A DNA stretch of 60,268 nucleotides from Tepidimonas fonticaldi (lineage in GTDB: Bacteria; Pseudomonadota; Gammaproteobacteria; Burkholderiales; Burkholderiaceae_C): contig NZ_VJOO01000019.1 in the NCBI RefSeq assembly GCF_007556755.1, forward strand, positions 1 through 60,268, in the 5' to 3' direction. A program made the position numbers and the translations under genes. Numbering within the stretch: the stretch's first letter is position 1; each line of letters starts with the position of its first letter. Below the pieces are notes generated by a model, which saw only the letters and a program-made list of their open reading frames with translations, did no database searches and was not told the origin of the DNA. This document shows, in pieces, positions 1 to 8,078 of the stretch.

Positions 1-2
1 AA

Positions 3-1067
3 GAACTCCTGGCGCAGACGATCAACGTGGCGGTGGAAACCGGACTCATCAAGCCGCAGGAACTCAAGCGCGTGGTGGTGGACACCACCGTACAACCCAA
101 GGCGGTGGCCCATCCGACCGACAGCCGGCTGCTGGAGACGGCACGCACCAAGCTGGTGGAGGCGGCCAAGGCCGCCGGCATCGCCTTGAAGCAGACCTTT
201 GCCAAGGAAGGCAAAGACCTCAGCCGCAAGGCAGGACGCTATGCGCACGCGCGGCAGTTTGCGCGCATGCGCCGGGTCATCAAGCGTCAGCGCACGATCG
301 TGGCCAGGCTGCAGCGGGAGATCGAGCGCAAGGCCAGCCGCCTGGGGCAGGCCATCCAGAGCGCTCTTGGCCACACCCTCAACAAGGCGGCGCGTCTGGT
401 GGCGCAGACTGCCAACCGAAAGACCGCCGACGGGACTCGAAAGCTCTACGCCTGGCACGCGCCGGAGGTGGAGTGCATCAACAAGGGCAAGGCCCGCTGC
501 CCTTACGAGTTCGGCGTCAAGGTCGGCATTGCCAGCACCCTGAAGCACAGCCTCATCGTCGGAGCCCGGGCCTTCCATGGCAACCCCTACGACGGGCACA
601 CGCTGCAAGCGCAGCTGGAGCAGGCCACGATCCTGATGCAGGACAGCGGCATCAAGCCCAACACGGCCTATGCCGACTTGGGCTACCGCGGGGTGGAGGC
701 CGACATTGCGGATGTGCGCCTGGTGCACCGCGGCAAGATCAAGCGCCTCACGCAGCAGGAGCGCAAGCTGCTCAAGCGCCGCCAGGCCATCGAGCCGGTC
801 ATCGGGCACTTGAAGCAGGATCACCGCATGGACAGGTGCCACCTCAAGGGCGAGCAGGGTGACCGGCTGCACGCGGTGCTGTGCGCGGCGGGCTACAACA
901 TCCGCTGGCTGCTGCGCATGATCGCCAACAAGGGCGTGCCCTTCTTGAGGCGAGCTTTTTTGCGCCTCATTGCGGCCGTGCGCCTCATCGGCCGGTGGCT
1001 CGCCCAGCGGCGGCCAACCGAGTCCAGTGGCGCCAACCCTGCCCAGCTGCGGCTAAGGGCGGCGTGA
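3..1067 (+). mobile_element. IS5-family transposase (5' end outside window)
   Basis: DDE transposase of the IS5 type. The frame is open to the left edge, so the true start lies outside; visible codons begin at base 3. The triad is recognisable: Asp in VVVDTTVQPK near the visible start, Asp in TAYADLGYRG, and Glu in RRQAIEPVIGHLKQDHRMDR. A basic, coiled-coil-like segment (RMRRVIKRQRTIVARLQREIERK) lies between the first and second Asp, as in many members. The C-terminus looks complete and ends with an Arg/Ala-rich tail. The right IS end must lie between about 1070 and 1100, because the neighbouring cytochrome frame runs into it. Its exact inverted repeat cannot be set without the left end. Family assignment is firm; the subgroup is not. 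Confidence 0.85.
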
Positions 1068-1631
1068 AAATGAATTTTTCAGGGACGACTGGGTCAGTGT
1101 CGGATAGCCCTGGATGAATACGCGGTCGGTCTTGGCCGCCGGCACATGGCAGCCCATGCAGTCGGCTGCGTAGCTGACGGCGACATTCTTGGCGGGGGCG
1201 TCGGCCTTGAACAGCGCCCAGCCCCAGCCGTCGCCCCACAAGGGGTTGCTGGCGAAACGGCCTTTGGCGTCCTTGACCATCACGAACCACACGGCCGCAT
1301 CGGAACCCCAGACCACAGGGTTGCCAGTGGTCATGGCGCTGGTTTCGAGCTTGCGGACCTCTTTCACCAGCGTTGCGCCGTCCGGGAACTTGCCGGTCTT
1401 GCGGTAGTGCTCGGCCGAGGCCTTTTCGGTGTACACATCGTGCAGGCCGCGAGAGGCGGATTTTTCGTCCAACACCACATATGAGCCCAGGTGGACGAAG
1501 TTTGTGCGGAAGTCTGTGGGGCGGCTGATGCCGCCCTGGCTGTCCACATAGGGCGAAAAGTCGCCGGCCGTGACGGCCAGTGGCAGGACGAGGGCGCTGG
1601 CGAGCAGAGCGCCGGTGAGTGCGATTTTCAT
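1053..1631 (-). CDS. Cytochrome P460 family protein, 3' end altered by IS insertion
   Basis: Predicted periplasmic c-type cytochrome. Residues 1-22 form a signal peptide (MKIALTGALLASALVLPLAV...A), and a CMGCH haem-binding motif sits at residues 158-162, followed by a P460-like tail ending FIQGYPTL (about residue 179). The last 13 residues (TQSSLKNSFSRRP) and the stop codon are encoded by the adjacent IS right end, so the native C-terminus has been replaced. Since the haem motif and fold core are kept, the protein may still work. P460 proteins oxidise hydroxylamine or related N-oxides in some bacteria; the substrate here is unknown. It lies 27 bp downstream of an AhpD-like gene on the same strand, probably in one transcript. 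Confidence 0.75.
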   Translation of the reverse strand: MKIALTGALLASALVLPLAVTAGDFSPYVDSQGGISRPTDFRTNFVHLGSYVVLDEKSASRGLHDVYTEKASAEHYRKTGKFPDGATLVKEVRKLETSAMTTGNPVVWGSDAAVWFVMVKDAKGRFASNPLWGDGWGWALFKADAPAKNVAVSYAADCMGCHVPAAKTDRVFIQGYPTLTQSSLKNSFSRRP

Positions 1632-1658
1632 CGTGTTCTCCTTATATGCCTATGGAGA

Positions 1659-2192
1659 TCAGACGGCGACCACGGGGAAATCCACCGTGGTGTCGGCGAT
1701 GTGGTTGGTGTAGTTGGTGAGCGTGTTCAGCGCGACGTTGGCGATCACTTCCAGTATCAGGCCGTCGTCGAGCCCCGCGCGGCGGTAGTTGGCCATGGCG
1801 TCGGCCGACACCACGCCGCGTTGCTCGACCAGCGCGCGGGCAAAGCCGGCAATTGCATCGTCAAGTGCGTTGGCCGCATGGCCGGTGCGGGCCGCGGCGA
1901 TGGCCTCTGCCGACAGTCCGGCACCTTTGGCGATCAGGGTGTGTGCGCTCAGGCAGTACTGGCAGCGATTGGCTTGACCGACAGCCAGCGCAACGATCTC
2001 GCGCTGGGCGGCACTCAGGCGGCCGGTGCCCAGCGTTTCGGACAGGCCGAGGTAGCCGTTGAGCGCTGCCGGCGCGTGGGCCAGCGTGGCGAGCAGGTTC
2101 GGCACCATGCCGAGCTTGGCTTTGACGGCCTTGAGTGTGGCAGCGGTAGCGGCGTCAGCGGTGTCGATGGTCAGGGGGGCGATTTGGGTCAT
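1659..2192 (-). CDS. Carboxymuconolactone decarboxylase / AhpD-like protein
   Basis: A 177-residue all-helical protein of the CMD/AhpD family. The redox motif CQYCLSAH (Cys77, Cys80, His84) is the AhpD signature of alkylhydroperoxidase D-like thiol peroxidases. The start ATG at 2192 is chosen because a GGAG ribosome site lies a few bases upstream and the family N-terminus (MTQIAPL) begins there; the frame is open a further 28 codons upstream without similarity. It is transcribed away from a broken AraC-type regulator and towards the cytochrome P460 gene. It probably has a peroxide-detoxifying or related role; substrate unknown. Confidence 0.85.
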   Translation of the reverse strand: MTQIAPLTIDTADAATAATLKAVKAKLGMVPNLLATLAHAPAALNGYLGLSETLGTGRLSAAQREIVALAVGQANRCQYCLSAHTLIAKGAGLSAEAIAAARTGHAANALDDAIAGFARALVEQRGVVSADAMANYRRAGLDDGLILEVIANVALNTLTNYTNHIADTTVDFPVVAV

Positions 2193-2309
2193 GTCTATCT
2201 CCGTAGTGGGTGAGGTGCAAGAGCACGTGGGCATGATAGCCCTTTGTTTGGTACGATATGGCACGTAAAGTATCAAATACGTAACCTATCGTCTTATATG
2301 GAGAGTGGA

Positions 2310-3153
2310 ATGGCGGATCGACTGGCCGGCTTGCTCCGGCACTACTCGCTTTCGGCGCGCGTTTTTCACAGCGGCGCCTTCTGTGGGCAGCATCATTACG
2401 CGGCGCCGCATGGCTATATCCATCTGGTGCGGCGCGGCCCGATTACGGCGCGTTCGCCCGTGCATGAAGATCTGCTGGTTACCGAGCCGAGCCTGCTGTT
2501 TTATCCGCGCGTGGCGTCGCATCGGTTTTGTCGCCGCCCCCGGCGATACCGCTGAGCTGTTGTGTGCGGAGGTCGATCTGGGCGCTTCGACGGGCAATCC
2601 GTTGGCCATGGCCTTGCCGTCGATGCTGCTGATTCCGCTGGCGGACTTGCCCGGCCTCGGGCCGACGCTAGAGCTGCTGTTTGCCGAAGCCGAGCGCGAC
2701 CAGTGCGGTCGGCAGGCCGCCATCGACCGCTTGTGCGAGTTGCTACTGATCCAGTTGCTGCGTTATCTGATGGATGGGCGGCTTGGCGCCACCGGACTGC
2801 TGGCGGGCCTGGCCGACCCGAAACTCGCGCGCGCCATAACCGCCATGCACGATGCGCCGCAGACCGCGTGGTCGCTCGAGGCGCTGGCGGCGAAGGCGGG
2901 CATGTCACGCGCGCGCTTCGCCGCCGCGTTCAAGGACGCGGTGGGCGTCACGCCGGGCGACTATCTGGCCGACTGGCGGATGAACGTCAGTTGCACCCTG
3001 CTCAAGCAGGGGCGGCCGGTGGCGGTGGTGGCCGACCGCGTCGGCTACGGCAGCCCGAACGCTCTGGCGCGCGCCTTCCGCGCGCGCATGGGCTGCGCCC
3101 CGCGCGACTGGCTGGCGCAGCAGCGCGGTGACGCGGCGCTCAGCGGTTCGTGA
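2310..3153 (+). pseudogene. AraC-family transcriptional regulator, frameshifted
   Basis: The N-terminal cupin-type sensor half reads from ATG 2310 (MADRLAGLLRHYSLSARVF), with GGAG just upstream, up to PRVASHRF near 2526. The rest (AAPGDTAELLCAEV... to the C-terminal double helix-turn-helix ending at 3153) is in the +1 frame. The break falls in a TTTT run at about 2524-2528; removing one T restores a full-length regulator. The DNA-binding half is intact (SLEALAAKAGMSRARFAAAFK... and VGYGSPNALARAFRARMG). The position, divergent from the AhpD-like/P460 pair, suggests it controlled them. A sequencing error in the homopolymer is an equally simple explanation. Confidence 0.8.
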
Positions 3154-3222
3154 GTTTGAGTTCGATTCGCCGGTTCTTGGCGTAGGCGGCGCCGGTGTTG
3201 CGCTCGTCGAGCGGGTGAAATT
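3140..3222 (-). pseudogene. OmpA-family C-terminal fragment
   Basis: About 26 codons on the minus strand, ending in TGA at 3140-3142, read HPLDERNTGAAYAKNRRIELKLTNR. This is the typical end of an OmpA-like peptidoglycan-binding domain (NRRIEL near the C-terminus). Nothing upstream continues the domain: a different remnant begins at about 3223. It is a leftover of a gene cut by later insertions, overlapping the last codons of the AraC gene by about 14 bp. Confidence 0.55.
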
Positions 3223-3342
3223 CGCATCACGCCGGAACAACTGGCGGAACTCCAGGTGGCGATCCGTCAACGGCTGGTCAGTCTGTTCGTGCGGCGCGGC
3301 CGGCTGGACAAGGCTGAGTCAGTGGCGCAGGTAGCTGGATGA
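3223..3342 (+). pseudogene. Possible IS91-like transposase fragment
   Basis: Thirty-nine open codons without a start (RITPEQLAELQVAIRQRLVSLFVRRG...) end at TGA 3340-3342. From memory the pattern 'PEQLAEVQ..VRRRVL..FVRRGLLD' resembles an internal stretch of IS91-type (Y-transposase) proteins. No catalytic residues are included and both ends are abrupt. It abuts the OmpA fragment on one side and the integron terminal repeat region on the other, so it looks like debris of successive insertions. Confidence 0.4.
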
Positions 3343-3409
3343 CGCTGTCCCGCCCTGAGCCGACGCTCACAGGCGGGGATTTCCAGTGTCGTCATTGTCG
3401 GCTATTGGC

Positions 3410-3506
3410 CGGCAGCAGCCCGTCGTTGCCTGATGGATCCAACCCCTCCGCTGCTATAGTGCAGTCGGCTTCTGACGTTCAGTGCAGCCGTCTTCTGAAA
3501 ACGACA
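3410..3506 (-). mobile_element. Class 1 integron / Tn402 terminal end (IRi), solitary
   Basis: Read on the minus strand from 3506, the sequence starts TGTCGTTTTCAGAAGACGG and continues for about 97 bp to GGCC at 3410. As far as I can recall it, this matches base for base the outer end (IRi side, beyond intI1) of class 1 integrons and Tn402. The 25-bp IRi is 3482-3506. The sub-terminal transposase-binding repeat is visible as two 17-bp copies, 3459-3475 and 3482-3498, differing at two positions. There is no intI1, attI, cassette or tni gene nearby; the inner side stops matching at 3409. Bases 3507-3621 beyond it are the promoter side of the next gene, with nothing else recognisable. Confidence 0.8.
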
Positions 3507-3621
3507 TCGTCGGTGGGTTCAGCGCCTGGGATGGCGGGGGAAACGGCGATGGCTAACATGGCCGCATGGTACGCGACCCACAGCGAACCCACGGCGGCAC
3601 AAATCGCGCTAGGATGTCCCC

Positions 3622-4833
3622 ATGAAGCTGATCGAGCCCATCGTCGAACAGGCCGCAGCGATTGCGGCCATCCGCCGCGACCTGCACGCCCACCCGGAGC
3701 TGTGCTTTCAGGAGGTGCGGACCGCCGACCGGATCGCGGCGCTGCTGACGGAGTGGGGCATCCCCATCCACCGCGGGCTGGGCACGACCGGTGTGGTGGG
3801 CATCGTGCACGGGCGCGACGGTGGCGCCTGTGGACGGGCCGTGGGGCTGCGCGCCGACATGGATGCGCTGCCGATGACGGAGCTCAACACCTTCGACCAC
3901 GCCAGCCGGCACCCCGGGCGCATGCACGCCTGCGGACACGACGGCCACACGGCCATGCTGCTGGCCGCCGCGCAACACTTGGCGCGGTACCGCGACTTTG
4001 ACGGTACGGTGTATCTGATCTTCCAGCCGGCGGAAGAAGGCGGCGGCGGCGCGCGCGAGATGATCGCCGACGGGCTGTTCGAGCGCTTTCCCATGCAGGC
4101 GGTGTTTGGCATGCACAACTGGCCGGGGCTGCCCGTGGGGCGCTTTGCGGTCAGCCCCGGGCCGGTGATGGCCTCGAGCAACGAGTTCGCCATCACCCTC
4201 CACGGCAAGGGAGGGCATGCCGCCCTGCCCCACAACACGGTGGACCCCGTGCCCATCGCCTGCCAACTGGTGCAGGCCTTTCAGACCATCCTGACGCGCA
4301 ACCTGCGGCCGGTGGAGCCGGGTGTGATCTCGGTCACCATGATCCACGCGGGCGAGGCGACCAATGTCATCCCCGACCGTTGCGAAATCCAGGGTACCGT
4401 GCGCACCTTCACGGTGGAGGCGCTGGATCTGATCGAGCGGCGCATGCGCGAGTTGTCCGAGCAGCTGTGCGCAGCGTTTGGCGCCCGCGCGGACTTCCGT
4501 TTCCGGCGCAACTATCCGCCCACCGTCAACAGCGCGGCCGAAGCGGCCTTTGCGGCCGACGTGATGCGCGACATCGTCGGCCCGGACGGCGTGGTGGCCC
4601 AGGAGCCGACGCTGGGGGCGGAGGACTTTGCCTACATGCTGCAGGCCAAGCCGGGGGCGTATGTCTTCATCGGCAACGGGGATGGCGCCCACCGCGGCAC
4701 CTATGGCCCGGGCCACGACGCCGGCCCCTGCACCCTGCACAACCCGCGCTACGACTTCAACGACGAGCTGATCCCGCTGGGCGCCACCTACTGGGTGACG
4801 CTGGCAACCCGCTGGCTGGCGCGGACCGCCTGA
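3622..4833 (+). CDS. M20-family amidohydrolase (hippurate hydrolase-like)
   Basis: A 403-residue zinc/manganese amidohydrolase of the M20D type that would hydrolyse N-acyl or N-benzoyl amino acids in the cytoplasm. Visible hallmarks are RRDLHAHPEL near residue 20, RADMDALP, the metal site ACGHDGHTAM near 110, the acidic pair in PAEEGGGG, HGKGGHAA of the dimerisation lobe, and the late metal ligand in the C-terminal EDFAYML region. Length is normal. It starts immediately inside the integron-end junction (115 bp away), so its native upstream region may have been replaced. The substrate cannot be deduced. Confidence 0.85.
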   Translation: MKLIEPIVEQAAAIAAIRRDLHAHPELCFQEVRTADRIAALLTEWGIPIHRGLGTTGVVGIVHGRDGGACGRAVGLRADMDALPMTELNTFDHASRHPGRMHACGHDGHTAMLLAAAQHLARYRDFDGTVYLIFQPAEEGGGGAREMIADGLFERFPMQAVFGMHNWPGLPVGRFAVSPGPVMASSNEFAITLHGKGGHAALPHNTVDPVPIACQLVQAFQTILTRNLRPVEPGVISVTMIHAGEATNVIPDRCEIQGTVRTFTVEALDLIERRMRELSEQLCAAFGARADFRFRRNYPPTVNSAAEAAFAADVMRDIVGPDGVVAQEPTLGAEDFAYMLQAKPGAYVFIGNGDGAHRGTYGPGHDAGPCTLHNPRYDFNDELIPLGATYWVTLATRWLARTA

Positions 4834-4851
4834 CGCCGCGGGTGTGGCCGG

Positions 4852-5691
4852 TCACGGCCGCACATCGGCGGTCGCCCACGCCGGGCTGGCCGCCCCGAAG
4901 CGGTTGCGCGCGATGGCCAGCAGGCCGTCGAAGATCAGCCCCTCGACCAGCTCGAAGGGCACCGTCATGTGCGGCGCCATCTTCCAGCCGGCACCGCCGG
5001 TCATCAGGCAGACCGGCTCGTGGCCCGTGTGGGCGCGCAGGTTATCCACCATGCGTTGCACCGCCCCGGCAATGGCAAAGGTGCCGCCGCTGGTAAGCGC
5101 ATCGCTGGTGTTGGTGGGAAAGGCCCGCACCTCGCCGGTGGGCACGTGCAGGCCGGCCGTGCCGGACTCCAGCGCCCGCAGCATGATGCCGTGGCCCGGC
5201 AGGATGATGCCGCCCAGGAAGCGCCCCTCGGCATCGATCGCCTCGACCGTGACGGCCGTGCCGACCATCACGACCACGCAGGGCCGCGGCTCGCCGCGGG
5301 CCAGCAGCCGCTGGCGCGCCCCGATCATGGCCACCCAGCGATCGGGGCCCAGCCGGGCCGGGTGGTCGTAGCCGTTGATCAGCCCGGCCTCGGCATTGCC
5401 CGGCACCACCCATTGCACCGGCGCATCCCACAGTTCGAGCTGCTCCTCCACCCGGTGGCGCACCCCGGCGCCAGCGACGATGCTGCCCAGCACCCAGCGC
5501 GGCGCGCGCAGCGGGCGCCAGTCGCCCTCGGCCAGGGTTTCGATGTTTTCCAGAAACTGCACCCCGTGCGCGAGCAGCCGCGCCCCGGGGGCCGGCGCCT
5601 CGTACAGCGCCCATTTGAGGCGGGTGTTGCCCACGTCCAGCGCAAGCAGCGCGGTCGATTCGGTGGCGGCGGTGTCCGGCGCAGTCATCAA
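4852..5691 (-). CDS. coaX: Type III pantothenate kinase
   Basis: Phosphorylates pantothenate, the first step of coenzyme A synthesis, in the cytoplasm. The 279-residue protein has the ASKHA-fold motifs of Coa[12 protein letters not shown] near residue 20, [12 protein letters not shown] in the middle and [10 protein letters not shown] for phosphate binding. The acidic residue that usually precedes GTAVTV is replaced by a hydrophobic stretch (VVVMVGTAV), a common variant in betaproteobacteria. It lies 36 bp downstream of the persulfide dioxygenase gene on the same strand, so the two may be co-transcribed. The start could equally be the second Met (5688). Confidence 0.85.
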   Translation of the reverse strand: MMTAPDTAATESTALLALDVGNTRLKWALYEAPAPGARLLAHGVQFLENIETLAEGDWRPLRAPRWVLGSIVAGAGVRHRVEEQLELWDAPVQWVVPGNAEAGLINGYDHPARLGPDRWVAMIGARQRLLARGEPRPCVVVMVGTAVTVEAIDAEGRFLGGIILPGHGIMLRALESGTAGLHVPTGEVRAFPTNTSDALTSGGTFAIAGAVQRMVDNLRAHTGHEPVCLMTGGAGWKMAPHMTVPFELVEGLIFDGLLAIARNRFGAASPAWATADVRP

Positions 5692-5727
5692 AACATCATA
5701 ACGGCGTGGCTGGTGGCCGAGCCGGGC

Positions 5728-6852
5728 TCAGTTTTGCCGCCAGGGCAGCCCCCGGTGGCGCCAGCCCCCGAGGTGCCCGCGCTGGCCGCGCTCGTCGGGA
5801 TCGCCCTCGAAGCCTTCCAGCACGTTGTAGGCCGTGGCCCCCAGCTCGGTGGCGCGGCGCGCCGCGGCGATGGAGCGCGCCCCGCTGCGGCACAGCATCA
5901 GCAGCGGCTTGCCTTCGGCGGCCAGCTGGCGCACGCCATCGTCGAAGGCGGGATTGGGCTGCATGCCGGGCCACTGCTTCCACGCCAGCGCCTGCGCGCC
6001 GGGCACGTAGCCGACCCACTCGCGCTCGGCGTCGGTGCGCACGTCCACCAGCACGGCGCGGCCTTCCTGCACCCAGCGCCAGGCCAGCTCCGGCGCCACG
6101 TCGCCAGCGTAACCCTGCGCCGGGCGCGGCACCTCGCGCTCGGCGCCGTCCGCGTCGTGGCGAATGCCGCCGCGCAGGTTGGCCGGCACCGCCTCGTCCA
6201 TGCGGCGCGGCCGCGGCAGGCCCAGGTGCTCCATGATGGCCACGAACTCCGCCAGCGACTTGCCGGCCAGGCGCGGGTTGTGCGCCTTCTCGTGCCCGAT
6301 GGTGGAGTGGGTGCGGCCGTGGTAGTCGTGCCCGGGCCAGACGATGGCCTCGTCCGGCAGCGTGAACAGGCGCTCGGTGATGCTGCGGTAGAGCGCCTCG
6401 GCGCTGCCGGACTGGAAGTCGGTGCGGCCGCAGCCGCCGATCAGCAGCGTGTCGCCGGTGAAGACGTGCGTCTGGCCATCCACCTGCCAGACGTAGCTCA
6501 TGCTGCCGGCGGTGTGGCCGGGGGTGGCCAGCGCACGCAGCCGCTGCGCGCCGAAGGCGAGTTCGTCGCCGTCGTGCAGCGCGCGGTGCACGGTGGTGAT
6601 GCCGCAGGCCGCCGGTGCCGCGGTGTGGGCGCCGGTGTGCTCCGCGAGCTTGAGCGCGCTGGTGATGTGGTCGGCGTGCGCGTGCGTCTCCACCACCCAG
6701 ACGAGCCGCAGGCCGTATTCGCGCAGCACCTGCAGGTCGCGCTCGAGCTGCTCGTCCACCGGGTCGATGATGACCGCCTCGCGCGTGTCGGCGTCGAACA
6801 GGACGTAGGTGTAGGTGCAGGAATCGGGATCGAAGCGCTGGATCGGATGCAT
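5728..6852 (-). CDS. Persulfide dioxygenase-rhodanese fusion (ETHE1-like)
   Basis: The N-terminal metallo-beta-lactamase domain (residues 1-230) carries THAHADH (His57, His59, Asp61, His62), GHTAGSM and GHDYHGR, as in ETHE1 persulfide dioxygenases that oxidise glutathione persulfide to sulfite. The C-terminal rhodanese domain (about 255-374) has DVRTDAEREWVGYVPGA and the active Cys in MLCRSGARS. This order matches the PRF fusion studied in Burkholderia, which couples persulfide oxidation to thiosulfate formation. It is downstream of a Cys-only CsoR-type repressor on the same strand, which supports a sulfide/persulfide-detoxification operon. Length (374) is normal. Confidence 0.9.
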   Translation of the reverse strand: MHPIQRFDPDSCTYTYVLFDADTREAVIIDPVDEQLERDLQVLREYGLRLVWVVETHAHADHITSALKLAEHTGAHTAAPAACGITTVHRALHDGDELAFGAQRLRALATPGHTAGSMSYVWQVDGQTHVFTGDTLLIGGCGRTDFQSGSAEALYRSITERLFTLPDEAIVWPGHDYHGRTHSTIGHEKAHNPRLAGKSLAEFVAIMEHLGLPRPRRMDEAVPANLRGGIRHDADGAEREVPRPAQGYAGDVAPELAWRWVQEGRAVLVDVRTDAEREWVGYVPGAQALAWKQWPGMQPNPAFDDGVRQLAAEGKPLLMLCRSGARSIAAARRATELGATAYNVLEGFEGDPDERGQRGHLGGWRHRGLPWRQN

Positions 6853-6921
6853 GGCGCCGATGGTAGCGGCTCGCGCCCGCAGACGCGATCCACGAGCCCC
6901 ACAAACACGCCCCGGCGGGCG

Positions 6922-7167
6922 TCAGGCAAAGCGGACCAGCAGCTCCGCCACGTCATCCGGCGGGGTATCCCCCTGGGCCATGACGCAGCCCACCATCATG
7001 AAGAACGATTTGTCCAGCGCCTTGCGCGCCGCCGCCAGTTGCTGGGCGACTTTTTCGCAATCCGTGTCGGCCTCGATGAGGCGCTGGATGCCGCGCAACT
7101 GCCCCTCGACACGCTTGAGGCGCAGCAGCAGGGCTTTCTTGCGATCGGGGTCTTGGACGGATTGCAT
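6922..7167 (-). CDS. CsoR/CstR-family repressor (probable persulfide sensor)
   Basis: An 81-residue four-helix DUF156 repressor. It keeps two of the CsoR positions, Cys37 (DTDCEKV) and Cys61 (MVGC), but the His four residues before the second Cys in copper-sensing CsoR is Met57. A Cys/Cys pair without the His is the pattern of CstR-type persulfide sensors. It is the first gene of a minus-strand run with the persulfide dioxygenase-rhodanese, so the product likely governs that enzyme. An operator-like site lies 37 bp upstream (7204-7217). A formaldehyde (FrmR) role is less likely given the residues and neighbours. Confidence 0.8.
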   Translation of the reverse strand: MQSVQDPDRKKALLLRLKRVEGQLRGIQRLIEADTDCEKVAQQLAAARKALDKSFFMMVGCVMAQGDTPPDDVAELLVRFA

Positions 7168-7203
7168 GGCAAACGGCGAAAGCGGCGATGGGCTCGGTCT
7201 TTA

Positions 7204-7217
7204 TACTCCATATGGTA
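7204..7217. promoter_or_regulatory. Degenerate CsoR-type operator
   Basis: The 14-bp inverted repeat TACTCCATATGGTA resembles the CsoR-type consensus TACCC-N4-GGGTA (8 of 10 arm bases) and extends to ATAC...GTAT. It sits 37 bp before the start of the CsoR-like gene at 7167, where an autoregulatory site is expected. Two better matches occur at 17127 and 19442. Confidence 0.5.
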
Positions 7218-7249
7218 TTCAAGCGTTGCCAAAAGTCAATCATCGACTA

Positions 7250-7437
7250 TGTGGTGCAGGCCGCCAGCGCCGACAGGAGCTGCAAGGCCGCGCACCGCCA
7301 CTCGCAGGACGACCTGGATGCTGGACAGCCAGCGCGCCTTTGTCGAACGCGCCGGCGGCTGGTGGAACGACGACACGGTCGACTTCAAGATGGCGTGGAA
7401 CCACTACTTCCTCCGCCCGGCCGGCAAACAGGGCTGA
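7250..7437 (+). pseudogene. Remnant upstream of TRAP permease (possibly small subunit)
   Basis: Two short reading segments (VVQAASADRSCKAAHRHSQDDLD, then MLDSQRAFVERAGGWWNDDTVDFKMAWNHYF... ending in TGA 7435-7437) lie in different frames. The second stops exactly where the large TRAP permease remnant starts (TGATG overlap), as in a TRAP operon. I do not recognise the peptide itself; the neighbouring gene of such operons is the small DctQ-type subunit or the binding protein, so a link to either is only inference. Confidence 0.35.
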
Positions 7438-8025
7438 TGCGCCGCGAACCGTGGTTTGGTTTCAGCCTGATGGGCCTGATGATGCTGGCGCTGGTGGTGG
7501 TGGCCATCATGCGCGGCTTCCCGACAGCGTTCACGCTGATGGGCATGGGCATCATCTTCACCTTCTTTGCCTACCACTCCGGCGGGCAAAGCGCGGCCGG
7601 CGCGGTCAAACAGACGCTGGACCTGATGGTGCAGCGGGCGTTTTCGGCCATGAGCAACGACGTGCTCATTTCGATCCCGCTGTTCGTTCTTCATCGGCTA
7701 TCTGGTCGAACGCGCCAACCTGATCGAAAAGCTGTTCAAGAGCCTGCACCTGTCGATGGCGCGTGTACCGGGGTCGCTGGCGGTGGTGCAGTTGTACGCA
7801 GGGGCCTTCGTCCCCGGCCTGATGCTCGCCGGGCTGTACGTGGTATGTATGTGATCGTGCTGGCCAAGCTGCGGCCGCACACCATGCCGCCGCTGCCGGC
7901 GGAGCAGCGCATCGTGCCGCTGCCCCCGCTGACCGCGCGGCTGGCGCATCCAGATCCTGGCCATCGTGCTGCTGTATCTGCTCCCGGATATCGGGCTGTG
8001 GCTGCCCAAGGTGCGGTACGGCTGA
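7437..8025 (+). pseudogene. TRAP transporter large permease (DctM-type), broken
   Basis: The N-terminal membrane segments are clear (WFGFSLMGLMMLALVVVAIM and TAFTLMGMGIIFTFFAYHSGG, then LISIPLF), but the gene is wrecked. An extra T near 7686 shifts the frame into FIGYLVERANLIEKLF. About half the protein is then missing at the joint LAVV|QLYAGAFVPG near 7790. Further shifts follow near 7845 and 7945, before the typical end AIVLLYLLPDIGLWLPKVRYG at 8025. Only about 196 codons remain of a normal 425 or so. Transport of a dicarboxylate or similar acid is lost. Confidence 0.85.
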
Positions 8026-8078
8026 GCCCCGCGCCGGCGGGGCGGGCGGCGGTTGGTTCGGCGCGGGTTCTGGGCTAA

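Noticed and set aside
4969..7437. An 822-codon open plus-strand frame over coaX and the persulfide dioxygenase
   Set aside because: Shadow of minus-strand genes; only its last 40 codons, beyond the repressor gene, may be a genuine remnant.
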